Below are positions 56,575 through 64,000 of a stretch of 64,000 nt of DNA, piece by piece. The notes under the pieces were generated by a model. The model worked only from the letters and a program-made list of their open reading frames with translations. It did no database searches and was not told the DNA's origin. The stretch lies in contig CAVVKG010000001.1 of NCBI GenBank assembly GCA_963748925.1, positions 682,001 to 746,000 of the forward strand, given 5' to 3'. Position numbers and translations under genes: made by a program. The stretch is from Cryomorpha sp963748925. Its GTDB lineage: Bacteria > Bacteroidota > Bacteroidia > Flavobacteriales_D > Cryomorphaceae. Numbering within the stretch: the stretch's first letter is position 1; each line of letters opens with the position of its first letter.

Positions 56575-56754
56575 AACAAGTGTCTTTTAAAAAAATCATA
56601 ATGAACTTATCTTATGGCTTCGCATCTATTCGCAATCGTTTTAATTTTTAAGGGTGCTCATGAGCGCTTTCGCTGAGTTCGATATACCGCGCAAACAATT
56701 ATGCTGGAAAGCGCGGTACATTTCGACGTCGCTCAATAACCGCTATCATTGACG
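56575..56754 (+). repeat. Repeat family R2, copy 1
   Basis: Contains GGCTTCGCATCTATTCGCAA, the hairpin ACCGCGC/GCGCGGT, and TTCGACGTCGCTCAAT. Copies at 62,816-63,002 (with an extra insert) and 63,151-63,237 (internally deleted) keep the same order. A diverged partial copy is at 56,897-56,975. Confidence 0.75.
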
Positions 56755-56966
56755 TGTTTCATAAATAGACTAATATTCAATTAATTGAAGTCAGAAGTTT
56801 TGACAGCTATGTTGACCTATTAGTGTACCTCAGGTTCGTCGTTTTTCACTGTTTTTTGAATAGAGTTTAGGCCGAAGTTCGTTGTGGAACCAAATACCAA
56901 ATATCTTACGGCTTCGCGTCTATTCGCAATCATTTTAATTTTTAAAGGTGTTCATCCGGCTTCGCG

Positions 56967-57042
56967 TCTCGATACACTTTTAAATCTAAGAATCTCTAAG
57001 TCGCTACGCTCCAAGAGCTACTAAGATTTAAAACCACTCGAC
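56967..57042 (+). repeat. Repeat family R5, direct copy
   Basis: TCTCGATACACTTTTAAATC followed by a stem-like region through CTAAGATTTAAAACC. It returns inverted at 63,056-63,140. Confidence 0.65.
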
Positions 57043-57324
57043 GTGACGTACCTTTCGGAACCACAGACTTATAGCTTACGGATTGAGGGTTGAGTTTTTG
57101 TGTCTCGATCACCATCATTGACGGATTATGTAAGTCGCCTGGTATACTCTCAGTTGAGAGCCAAAATTTTAATAGCTATGTTGCCTTGTTAGTTCACGTC
57201 ATTTTCGCCGTTTTTCATTTTTTTTTGAAGAGAGTCTCGATGGGACGTGGTTGACTGAGAAGGGAGAAACCAACCGCATCTAAGAATAATCTTAATCCTT
57301 TGATATTGTCATAGAAATCTTAGT

Positions 57325-57441
57325 AGACGGACCGGTAATGAACGGACGGTTCAAACCGTCCGCTATAATATGGTTCGTCCCTACGACTGAAATGAGTCCG
57401 CACGGACGGGACGGGTACGGGAGAAGATTTCTATAAGACCT
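57325..57441 (+). repeat. Repeat family R1, copy 2
   Basis: Same core as 56,335-56,452 (ACGGACCGGTAATGAACGGA and the nine-pair hairpin), ending close to mscS. Confidence 0.75.
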
Positions 57442-57560
57442 GTTCAGAGTGCAGAAATCCGCATAAAATCAGAGGAATAAAGGAAAAACTTGAAAAAAGA
57501 AATAACTTTATTGCCTGATCAAATCTCTCTTCCTTTCTTCTATCAAATAAATTTCTTTTC

Positions 57561-58412
57561 ATGGAAATGAAAAAAACTCTTATTGAACTGTGGCAGGCAA
57601 TCGTGGATGTCGCTCCTCGCCTTCTGATCGCATTAGTGATTTTGACTGTGTTTTATTTAATTGGTTTTCTTCTTAGAAGACTATTTAAAAGGCGACTCTT
57701 AAAAAGTCTTGATAGTAGCATTGTAGCTACTTTTACCGGCGAGGCGCTTTTCTGGCTAGCGCTGATTATTGGTTCCATGGTTGCAGCGCGGGCGCTGGGT
57801 TTCACCAATATTGCAGGGAGTATATTAGCTGGAGCAGGACTCTCAGCAATTATATTTGGTTTTGCATTTAAGGATATCCTTGAAAATTTTCTTGCCGGCT
57901 TTATTCTCGCAGTTCAAAAACCCTTTAGAGTTGGCGATATAATAGAGGTGGATGGATATAAAGGGCCGGTTAAGGCGCTGGAACTGCGAAGTACTTTAAT
58001 GCGCCTGGCCGATGGACGCGATATCTGGATACCGAATTCGCTAATTGTAAAAGGTGTTTTGACTAACTACACGCGCGACGGACTTTTGAGGCATGAGTTT
58101 CTCCTGGGTTTAGACATGGATAATGATGTGGAAAAAGCCAGAAATATCATTCTCGATTATATCGATACGGTGAGTGATGTGCTCAAAAATCCTGCTCCGA
58201 ATGTGTTACTAGATGAAATTACCGGTAGCGGAGTTAACATCAAAATTCTGTTTTGGATTTTCCAAAAGACCAGCGTTAAGGCAGACCCGGAAGCTCGCGG
58301 AGAGAGCATAAAATCGCACGTTATGCGCGGAGTAAAAGATAGTCTGTTGGCAAATGATTTTGGATTACTCAGTTCTGTGATTGTTGAGCAAAAAAATAAG
58401 GCTGTCGATTAA
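57561..58412 (+). CDS. mscS: MscS-family mechanosensitive channel
   Basis: Three membrane helices (about residues 18-38, 58-76 and 83-118) precede the beta domain (FRVGDIIEVDGYKGPVKALELRSTLMRLADGRDIWIPN) and the alpha/beta C-terminal domain. The third helix, rich in Gly and Ala (AGSILAGAGLSAIIFGFAFK), forms the pore. It releases osmolytes on hypo-osmotic shock. The stop codon lies in the loop of a terminator-like hairpin. Confidence 0.92.
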   Translation: MEMKKTLIELWQAIVDVAPRLLIALVILTVFYLIGFLLRRLFKRRLLKSLDSSIVATFTGEALFWLALIIGSMVAARALGFTNIAGSILAGAGLSAIIFGFAFKDILENFLAGFILAVQKPFRVGDIIEVDGYKGPVKALELRSTLMRLADGRDIWIPNSLIVKGVLTNYTRDGLLRHEFLLGLDMDNDVEKARNIILDYIDTVSDVLKNPAPNVLLDEITGSGVNIKILFWIFQKTSVKADPEARGESIKSHVMRGVKDSLLANDFGLLSSVIVEQKNKAVD

Positions 58413-58424
58413 CAGCCTTATTTA
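58391..58424. terminator. Bidirectional terminator overlapping the mscS stop codon
   Basis: AATAAGGCTGT pairs with ACAGCCTTATT around CGATTA. The stop codon of mscS is in the loop. A run of seven A on the left gives a T-tract on the minus strand, ending transcripts of the helicase gene, whose stop lies about 93 bases upstream in that direction. Confidence 0.65.
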
Positions 58425-58516
58425 TTTCATATTTTGAGAAAATACCGGTAAAAGAAGTGTTTAATTGCTAAATCAACCTACCATTTTAAAAAGTTGATTT
58501 TTGCATAAACAATGGA

Positions 58517-60406
58517 CTATTTCTTACGGCCCTTGTAGCCAGTCTTAGATTTGCCCCCTTTAAAACTTCCTTTTTTCTTGAATTTATCGCCACCAGATTT
58601 CCTGTCGCTGTAGCCAGCGCCACCGCCACTTCTGCTCTTGCTAAAGCCGCCGCCACCTCCGCGAGAAGAACCACCTTTAGCAGGTCGCCCAACTTTACCG
58701 AGTGGTTTGTCGCCTAATTCAACTTTTATTTGCTTGGCGCCAAACTGCATTCCTTCTAAGGAGATTGCCACGTTTGAAGCATGCTCAGAATCAACGTCAA
58801 TAGCTGAGTTATTGGTGTCAATTTCAATTTTACCGAAGTTGATTGAACTATTGTTCATCGCTTCGTTAATCATTCCCATCAACCGACCCGGATTCAAGTT
58901 TTGATCGTAACCAATGTTGAAGTCAACACGTGTAAAGCTCTTACCACCATCGTCGTCATCACGTCGCGAACGCTCTCTTCTTCCGCCACCATCGTCACCA
59001 GAGTCACGATCTCTTCTCTCTCTTCTGTTTCCGCGTTCAGGTCTTTCGCTTCTCTCGCTTCTATCGTTGCCTTTAGCAGAAATATTTATATCGGTACTTG
59101 CTGCAGATTCACCCGCAAGAGCTTGCACGTAAGCCCATTGGGTAAATTGCTCAATAATGTCTTCTCTTGTTAATCCTTCCATCATCAAATAGACTTCAGT
59201 AAGGATTGAATCAACCGCCTTGCCTTTTACTTTGGCATTACGCATTTCTTCGGCGAGAGCCACAACTTTCTTGCGGCCTATCTCATCCATCGTAGGTACT
59301 TGTTGTACCTGGAAAGTTTTGCCGGTCATTTTCTCCAGCTCACGAATTTTGTTTTTCTGCCTTCCGTGAATGATTGATACGGCTATACCGCTTTTTCCGG
59401 CTCTTCCTGTACGTCCGCTTCTGTGAACATATACTTCAGGATCATCAGGCAACTGAAAGTTAATAACATGCGTAAGATCGTCAATGTCAATTCCTCTAGC
59501 CGCTACATCAGTTGCGATAAGCAATTTAAGCTGACCTTTTCTGAAGCGATTCATTACATGATCCCGTTGTTGTTGCGAGAGGGCACCGCTAATAGCTTCT
59601 GCAGGGTAACCCATGCTGATTAGCTTCGAGGATACGTCTGTTGTTTCCTGACGGGTACGGCAAAATACCACTCCGTAAAATTCGTCGTGAACAGCTACAA
59701 TTCTGCGAAGTGCTTCAAACCTGTCGCGGGCTTGTACTATGTAGTACTCATGAGATACATTTGCTGCACCTTCATTTCTTTTCCCAACGGAAATACGCTG
59801 GGCATCTTTCATATACCGCTTAGATATTGACTCGACACGCGGTGGCATTGTAGCTGAAAATAGCCATGTAGCCTTATTCTTTGGAGTTTCATTAAAGATA
59901 GTTTCCAAATCTTCCTTGAAGCCCATATTGAGCATTTCATCAGCCTCATCCAAAATAAACCATTGGATATTAGCAAGCTTAAGGGCGCCGCGTTTTATCA
60001 TGTCGATAACCCTACCAGGGGTTCCTACCACAATTTGGCTTCCTTTATTAAGCTGTCGCTCCTGTGTGTGTATCGGAGCTCCTCCGTAAATAGCTGTTAC
60101 AGCTATTTTGGGAAGGTACTTCATGTAATTCTCAAAATCTTTGGTGATCTGCAGGCAGAGCTCGCGTGTAGGACACAACACGAGTGCCTGAATATCCTTG
60201 TTTTGAGAGTCAATTTGGTGTATAAGTGGCAAACCAAAACCAGCAGTTTTACCTGTACCTGTTTGGGCTAGTGCAATTAAATTCGTTGGTTCTTCGTGCA
60301 GCAATGGCAACGTTTGTGCCTGAACAGGAGTAGGAGTTTCAAAACCCATCTCGGCAATGGCACGGAGTATTTCAGGTTTTAAACCCGATTCTTCAAAAGT
60401 GATCAT
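58517..60406 (-). CDS. deaD: DEAD-box RNA helicase with DbpA-type RNA-binding domain
   Basis: The Q-motif (GFETPTPVQ), Walker A AQTGTGKT (47-54), DEAD box (FILDEADEML), SAT (LFSATMPP) and the HRxGRTGR motif (VHRSGRTGRAG) are all present. A DbpA/CsdA-type domain (about residues 460-545: KSFTRVDFNIGYDQNLNPG and onward) and a Gly/Arg/Lys-rich tail follow. It unwinds RNA, probably in ribosome assembly or cold adaptation. The start at 60406 fits the family; an upstream ATG at 60427 adds seven residues. Confidence 0.93.
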   Translation of the reverse strand: MITFEESGLKPEILRAIAEMGFETPTPVQAQTLPLLHEEPTNLIALAQTGTGKTAGFGLPLIHQIDSQNKDIQALVLCPTRELCLQITKDFENYMKYLPKIAVTAIYGGAPIHTQERQLNKGSQIVVGTPGRVIDMIKRGALKLANIQWFILDEADEMLNMGFKEDLETIFNETPKNKATWLFSATMPPRVESISKRYMKDAQRISVGKRNEGAANVSHEYYIVQARDRFEALRRIVAVHDEFYGVVFCRTRQETTDVSSKLISMGYPAEAISGALSQQQRDHVMNRFRKGQLKLLIATDVAARGIDIDDLTHVINFQLPDDPEVYVHRSGRTGRAGKSGIAVSIIHGRQKNKIRELEKMTGKTFQVQQVPTMDEIGRKKVVALAEEMRNAKVKGKAVDSILTEVYLMMEGLTREDIIEQFTQWAYVQALAGESAASTDINISAKGNDRSERSERPERGNRRERRDRDSGDDGGGRRERSRRDDDDGGKSFTRVDFNIGYDQNLNPGRLMGMINEAMNNSSINFGKIEIDTNNSAIDVDSEHASNVAISLEGMQFGAKQIKVELGDKPLGKVGRPAKGGSSRGGGGGFSKSRSGGGAGYSDRKSGGDKFKKKGSFKGGKSKTGYKGRKK

Positions 60407-60472
60407 AAAAATGTATTGTTGGAGCACCCTGCAAATGAACTTCGAAAAAGAAAATAATGATTCAAGCGGGTG

Positions 60473-60480
60473 TAAAGATA
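60473..60480 (-). promoter_or_regulatory. Putative -7 element of the helicase gene
   Basis: TATCTTTA on the minus strand, one mismatch from TAnnTTTG, about 65 bases before the ATG. No clear -33. Confidence 0.3.
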
Positions 60481-60600
60481 TTTTAAGCGGTTGTTAAATT
60501 ATTCCGCTTTTCGGGTGCGAAGATAGGCAATATAAATGATATTTCAATGATTTCAATGAGTTGACATTCAGCGTCTTTATGAGGAGAAGAATTATTGAAC

Positions 60601-60608
60601 TATCTTTA
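60601..60608 (+). promoter_or_regulatory. Putative -7 element of the YciI-like gene
   Basis: TATCTTTA, one mismatch from TAnnTTTG, 20 bases before the ATG at 60628. It falls inside the longer frame that begins at TTG 60595, so it argues for the ATG start. Confidence 0.35.
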
Positions 60609-60627
60609 CGGCTCTAAAAAACAGTTT

Positions 60628-61083
60628 ATGCGGCTTTACTTCACCCTTCTCCTTTCCTTGTTTTCTCTGATAGCTTTTTCTCAGAACTCTGAAAATTTCT
60701 ATGATGCAAGTTTGGCCGATTCACTTGGCGCAGATGATTACGGCATGAAATCATATATCTTTGTTGCGCTTAAAACGGGTCCTACGGTTATAGCAGATCG
60801 AGATTCCATTAACGTGCTCATGCGTGGTCATCTCAACAACATCTCGAGACTCGCTCAGGAGGGTAAAATCATTCTGGCAGGCCCTTACGGGAAAAACGAT
60901 TTAAACTTCAGAGGACTTTACATTTTTGACGAAACGGATATTGCCGAAGTTGAAAGAATATTACAAAGCGACCCCGCAATTGCTGCGGGAGTTTTTGAAA
61001 CAGAATTAATTCCGTGGTATGGTTCGGCAGCTTTGCCAACTTACTTGCCTAACCATGAAAAAGTTCAAAAAGTAAGCCCATAG
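60628..61083 (+). CDS. Secreted YciI-like protein
   Basis: A signal peptide (ending IAFSQ) is followed by a YCII-like ferredoxin fold: SYIFVALKTGP, RGHLNNISRLAQEGKIILAGPYG, FRGLYIFDETDIAEVERILQSDPAIAAGVFETELIPWYG. The His and Asp/Pro positions of the family are largely kept. Unlike most members it is exported. The start at 60628 begins the signal peptide. It converges with the T9SS cargo downstream. Confidence 0.85.
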   Translation: MRLYFTLLLSLFSLIAFSQNSENFYDASLADSLGADDYGMKSYIFVALKTGPTVIADRDSINVLMRGHLNNISRLAQEGKIILAGPYGKNDLNFRGLYIFDETDIAEVERILQSDPAIAAGVFETELIPWYGSAALPTYLPNHEKVQKVSP

Positions 61084-61088
61084 CCTAT

Positions 61089-62567
61089 CTATTGAACAAT
61101 CAACTTTTGAATCCCCACATTTCCCGATAAGGATATGCGGATGAAATAGACCCCGTTCTGTAATTCAGAAATATCCAATTCCGTCTGATTTGCATTTAGA
61201 TTTTCCCTGTGAATGCTTCTACCGCTCAGGTCAAGAATCTCAAGATTCAAAACAGATGCTACGCCCTCCAGCTGTAAGGTGATTTTATCGGTAGCCGGAT
61301 TGGGATAAACGTTGAAAAAATGCTTTTCCGGCGAGTTTTCAAGAGAAACGGTGAAATCAAATGGTGTACCCCAAACAACCGTATCTTTTTCGAAATACAT
61401 AAGCTTTCTATAGTCAACAAATGGCGCTCCATTGTTACACTCGTGATATGGACCTCCCAAACCTTCATAATATGAAGCTGGTTGACCGTAACAAGTGCCG
61501 TCTATAGGAGGAAATAAGCAGTTCCCATCATCTGAAATAAAAAAAGTGTTTCCTGTGCCAGCATGCTCCAAATTTTGCTTTTGCAAAAACACTTCTTCAT
61601 TCATCATAACCGAAAAATATCCGTTTTCTGCTGAATTTAATAATGGAAGAGTTGGCAACGTTTCTAAAAACTCAATGCGTTTGATTGTGCGAGTGGTTTG
61701 GTATTCAGAAAGGGAGTACTCAAATTGATTAGGCCATGTGACTTGATTTATTAAAACAGTACGATTCAATTCATAAACGATAGAATCAGTATAATTTTGT
61801 CTTGTAATAAATTCTTCCCGATAATACCAAATGGTTCCATTTCCATAATCTAAATTTTTTCTCTCAAACTCTATTATATCTCCGGGCTGAAAATCAAATA
61901 CATCAAAAGTCGTAAGATTATCGCCACCCATTCCTTCACTTTCTATTCCGTATAAACTATAAAGCTTGCACGGTTGGCCAAAGTAATACTCATACATATT
62001 TGGAAAAACGACGAAATTAAAAGTTGTAAGTAACCCGTAATTTTTTGATAGTCTAATTATAGAATCGTTAAACATAAAATTTTCTACTAGATTCATGTCC
62101 TCGTCAAAGGCATTTAATCTGATGGATTTTATAGAATCAGGTGTTCCAAAAACTTCGCCCAATTCCGTTTCGAGCATTTCTCCATAAACACTAAAAGTCT
62201 CTCCCGACCACACTTTCCATGATTCACCAATATGCGCCATCGTTTCAATACGAATGGTATCTGCTAGTTTATTAAAAAAAAGATTTGTTCCGTTTGGTGA
62301 TATTCGTACATACTTGCCTAGCATTGATGAATTGGTTACATCAAAGCAGTAGCCCCCTTCCTCTTCTTCATCTTCGATAATTCGAGAAGGGAACAACAAC
62401 GAGTCTCCACTTACAAATAAAACCGAATCAATGCGATACCCACGTGTAAAATTATTCGAGCCCGTTTTAAAAAGCTTCACTTCAGAACTGTTTACGGTTT
62501 GATAATTTTGAGACCAGCAGGAGAATGAAAGGCTGGAGGCTAAAAGCACGAGTAAAAACTGTTTCAT
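61089..62567 (-). CDS. Secreted T9SS type A cargo of unknown function
   Basis: A signal peptide (ending CWSQ) leads to a 400-residue region of short beta strands with no family I recognise (a Cys-rich part near GNCLFPPIDGTCYGQPASYYEG). The type A tail spans about residues 415-492 (FFNVYPNPATDKITLQLE to GVYFIRISLSGNVGIQKLIV). It is exported across the outer membrane. It is the last gene before a repeat-rich region. Confidence 0.85.
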   Translation of the reverse strand: MKQFLLVLLASSLSFSCWSQNYQTVNSSEVKLFKTGSNNFTRGYRIDSVLFVSGDSLLFPSRIIEDEEEEGGYCFDVTNSSMLGKYVRISPNGTNLFFNKLADTIRIETMAHIGESWKVWSGETFSVYGEMLETELGEVFGTPDSIKSIRLNAFDEDMNLVENFMFNDSIIRLSKNYGLLTTFNFVVFPNMYEYYFGQPCKLYSLYGIESEGMGGDNLTTFDVFDFQPGDIIEFERKNLDYGNGTIWYYREEFITRQNYTDSIVYELNRTVLINQVTWPNQFEYSLSEYQTTRTIKRIEFLETLPTLPLLNSAENGYFSVMMNEEVFLQKQNLEHAGTGNTFFISDDGNCLFPPIDGTCYGQPASYYEGLGGPYHECNNGAPFVDYRKLMYFEKDTVVWGTPFDFTVSLENSPEKHFFNVYPNPATDKITLQLEGVASVLNLEILDLSGRSIHRENLNANQTELDISELQNGVYFIRISLSGNVGIQKLIVQ

Positions 62568-62678
62568 ATTTCTAAGGTTATGGTAGTTTGAATATATGAA
62601 TTTTAAGTAGAGTATGAATTTGAAGTTTCTGTATTTCTTGGACTGCTATAAGTTGGACTGAGGCAATTATGCCGAGCC

Positions 62679-62712
62679 CACGAACGGCGAAGCCCTCACC
62701 ACAGGTAATACC
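62679..62712 (-). repeat. Repeat family R4, inverted copy
   Basis: CACGAACGGCGAAGCCCTCA and onward is the reverse complement of 56,008-56,041 with one or two mismatches. Confidence 0.7.
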
Positions 62713-62740
62713 TTTAAAAAATATATACGGATGAGTAAAA

Positions 62741-62813
62741 TTCCAGGCTGTAAATAAAACTGCGACCTGAACTTGTTCAATCCAGTGTTGTAAAATGGGC
62801 CGTCCCGATGGGA
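62741..62813 (+). repeat. Repeat family R3, copy 2
   Basis: Same orientation as 56,258-56,328, sharing CTGAACTTGTTCAATC and AAAATGGGCCGTCCCGATGG. It joins directly to repeat R2, unlike the first copy. Confidence 0.75.
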
Positions 62814-62815
62814 CA

Positions 62816-63002
62816 AAAATCATAATGAAATTACCATACGGCTTCGCATCTATTCGCAATCCTTTTAATTTTTAAGGGTGCTCAAGAGCGCTTTCGCTAC
62901 GTACGCACTCCCTGCGGTCTTAAATTCGATACACCGCGCAAACAATTATGCTGGAAAGCGCGGTGCATTTCGACGTCGCTCAATGACCGCTATCATTGAC
63001 GT
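62816..63002 (+). repeat. Repeat family R2, copy 2
   Basis: Carries the hairpin ACCGCGC/GCGCGGT and TTCGACGTCGCTCAAT, with an extra segment (CGTACGCACTCCCTGCGGTC) not in copy 1. Confidence 0.75.
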
Positions 63003-63055
63003 AATTTAGTAACATGATCAAAGTCAATCAATTACAACATCAACAAGTTTCGTCA

Positions 63056-63140
63056 CATCGAGTGATTTTAGGTCTTAGAAACTCTTAGGAGCGAAGTGAT
63101 TTAGAGTTTCTTAGATCTAAAATTGTATCGAGATGCGAAG
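63056..63140 (-). repeat. Repeat family R5, inverted copy with a long imperfect hairpin
   Basis: The arms TTTTAGGTCTTAGAAACTCT and AGAGTTTCTTAGATCTAAAA pair imperfectly around a GCGAAG loop region. The element is the inverse of 56,967-57,042. Confidence 0.65.
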
Positions 63141-63150
63141 ACAAACAAGA

Positions 63151-63237
63151 GTCTTTTAAAAAAAACATAATGAACTTACTTTACGGCTTCGCATCTCGAT
63201 ACACCGCGCAGACAATTAAGCTGGAAAGCGCGGCACT
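63151..63237 (+). repeat. Repeat family R2, internally deleted copy
   Basis: Keeps the 5' part (CATAATGAACTTACTTTACG) and the hairpin region (ACACCGCGCAGACAATTAAG) but lacks the middle. Confidence 0.7.
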
Positions 63238-63268
63238 CCTTTAGACTTGTATTAGCTTTACAAATCGG

Positions 63269-63337
63269 GAAAAGGGAAGGTAAACCATTGTCACTCCAGC
63301 AAAGAGCTATACATCGATTCGGACCTTTCCTTTTTTC
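63269..63337 (+). ncRNA. Candidate IS110 bridge RNA stem-loop
   Basis: Directly upstream of an IS110-type transposase, GAAAAGGGAAGGT (63,269-63,281) pairs with ACCTTTCCTTTTTTC (63,323-63,337) with one wobble and a two-base bulge, enclosing a 41-base loop. IS110 elements of the first subgroup encode a bridge RNA in the left non-coding end that guides target choice. The position fits, but the left end of this element and the target- and donor-binding loops cannot be read without its right end. Confidence 0.25.
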
Positions 63338-63439
63338 ATCATGCAAGTATCAAATAGAAATTCAGGGATTATGCCCTATTATTAAGGAGTTGATTTATGC
63401 ATGACTATCCCGAGTTATTACAAAACTAAATTAAAAATC

Positions 63440-64000
63440 ATGAAGAATCCAACTTATTTCATTGGTATTGATGTCAGCAAAAGCACAGTTGATATGACCC
63501 TTATTTTAGCAGGGAGACCGGTTCATCACGTGGTGAAGAATACACGGCCTTCAATTAAGAAACACTTGAAAATGCTGCTGGATGAGTATGCATTGAAAGA
63601 ATCTGATATTGCCATTGGTATTGAGAATACAGGAAATTACAGCTTACCATCTTTAGAGGTTTTTTCTCAAACGGCTGTTGTGCTTTATTTACTTTCTCCA
63701 TTGCATATGAGTAAGAGCATGGGGTTGGTAAGAGGCAAAACCGACTGTATTGACAGTTTTCGTATTGCACAGTTTCTTTCAAAGAACTATGCCGAACTTG
63801 CGGAGTATTTACCAAAACGGGAGGTCATATCAGAGCTGACCTTATTGCTCTCCAGGCGTAGTAAACTTCAGAAACTCATCCGGTCTGAAATGAGTACGAC
63901 GGAGGCGCTGTGTTGCGTAAAGAAAGGAATGGCAACTCGGCTTATCATTGCCCAGAGCAAGGCAGACATCAAGCACCTTAAAAAGCAGATTAAACGAATA
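63440..64000 (+). CDS. IS110-family transposase, 5' part (continues beyond the window)
   Basis: The first 187 codons are seen; the gene runs off the right edge. The DEDD RuvC-like site is complete: Asp11 (FIGIDVSKS), Glu62 (IGIENTGNY), and Asp102 and Asp105 (RGKTDCIDSFRIA). These define the IS110 group, which recombines DNA with a transposase and a bridge RNA. The C-terminal serine-bearing transposase_20 domain lies outside the window. The motif usually reads KTDxxDAxxIA; here it is KTDCIDSFRIA. Confidence 0.93.
   Translation, partial: MKNPTYFIGIDVSKSTVDMTLILAGRPVHHVVKNTRPSIKKHLKMLLDEYALKESDIAIGIENTGNYSLPSLEVFSQTAVVLYLLSPLHMSKSMGLVRGKTDCIDSFRIAQFLSKNYAELAEYLPKREVISELTLLLSRRSKLQKLIRSEMSTTEALCCVKKGMATRLIIAQSKADIKHLKKQIKRI

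Larger units (their letters stand above)
55703..57560. other. 1.86-kb non-coding region dense in dispersed repeats
   Basis: No gene is supported; the short frames here are repeat-derived. It holds copies of at least five repeat motifs, several of which return in 62,568-63,440 (listed separately). Hairpins include CGGACGGTT/AACCGTCCG (twice) and ACCGCGC/GCGCGGT. It lies between the outer-membrane protein gene and mscS. Confidence 0.7.
62568..63439. other. 872-base non-coding region with repeats and the IS110 left flank
   Basis: No gene is supported up to the IS110 transposase at 63,440. It holds copies of repeat families R2-R5 shared with 55,703-57,560. The last 200 bases lack these repeats and probably belong to the IS element. 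Confidence 0.65.

Noticed and set aside
1..64000. tRNA, rRNA, tmRNA or CRISPR loci
   Set aside because: No cloverleaf, T-arm consensus, rRNA core or repeat-spacer array was recognised by eye. A covariance-model search would settle this.

Overview
The window reads as chromosomal DNA of a Bacteroidota bacterium, most likely a marine-type Flavobacteriales member. The reasons are several proteins with type IX secretion (T9SS) C-terminal sorting domains, a PorP/SprF protein beside a type B cargo, DUF4252 proteins, ECF sigma/anti-sigma pairs, few Shine-Dalgarno sequences, and TAnnTTTG-type -7 promoter elements (smpB, pyrD, prfC, DUF2452 and others). The species cannot be named from the sequence alone.

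Layout. 0-7 kb: a small coiled-coil membrane protein, a histidine-kinase-like protein whose phospho-acceptor His is Gln, gyrA (-) and clpC (+). 7.5-12.2 kb: a DUF493 protein with a small membrane protein, a secreted protein with an ECF sigma/anti-sigma pair, and a membrane metallophosphoesterase. 12.2-20.6 kb: an HMG-CoA-lyase-like gene with pyrD, a STAS-like protein, sodA, smpB, a T9SS cargo, msrB, gmhB, an XRE regulator with palindromic candidate operators, and a DUF2452 protein. 20.6-25.2 kb: a tightly packed seven-gene operon (DUF4252 fused to a T9SS tail, ECF sigma, membrane anti-sigma-like protein, secreted DUF4252, DUF4252-like lipoprotein, ABC ATPase, ABC permease), the best candidate for a coherent, poorly described system. 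25.3-34.8 kb: a TPR membrane protein, a NYN/LabA-like protein, PorP/SprF with a 968-residue PKD-repeat type B cargo, and two tandem PQQ-type sugar dehydrogenases, one with a T9SS tail and one frameshifted and ending in a dockerin-like module. 34.9-47.1 kb: prfC, a TlpA-like thioredoxin, a divergent cold-shock protein, a 1515-residue TPR/coiled-coil envelope protein, a FAD oxidoreductase, a degenerate nucleotidyltransferase-like protein, and a two-component pair whose regulator start is duplicated around a 101-bp insert. 47.3-54.6 kb: an EamA transporter and a giant T9SS adhesin-like gene with a 19-unit 90-bp array and many frameshifts. 54.8-64 kb: an outer-membrane protein, MscS, a DEAD-box helicase, a YciI-like protein, another T9SS cargo, two repeat-rich intergenic regions that share one repeat family, and the 5' part of an IS110-family element with a candidate bridge RNA.

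The shared theme is envelope and surface biology: many T9SS cargos, two sigma/anti-sigma systems, and repeat-rich surface proteins. Housekeeping genes (gyrA, clpC, pyrD, sodA, smpB, prfC) sit among them in short operons. Repeats, frameshifts and the IS element concentrate in the right-hand 16 kb. No tRNA, rRNA, CRISPR array or phage module was recognised.
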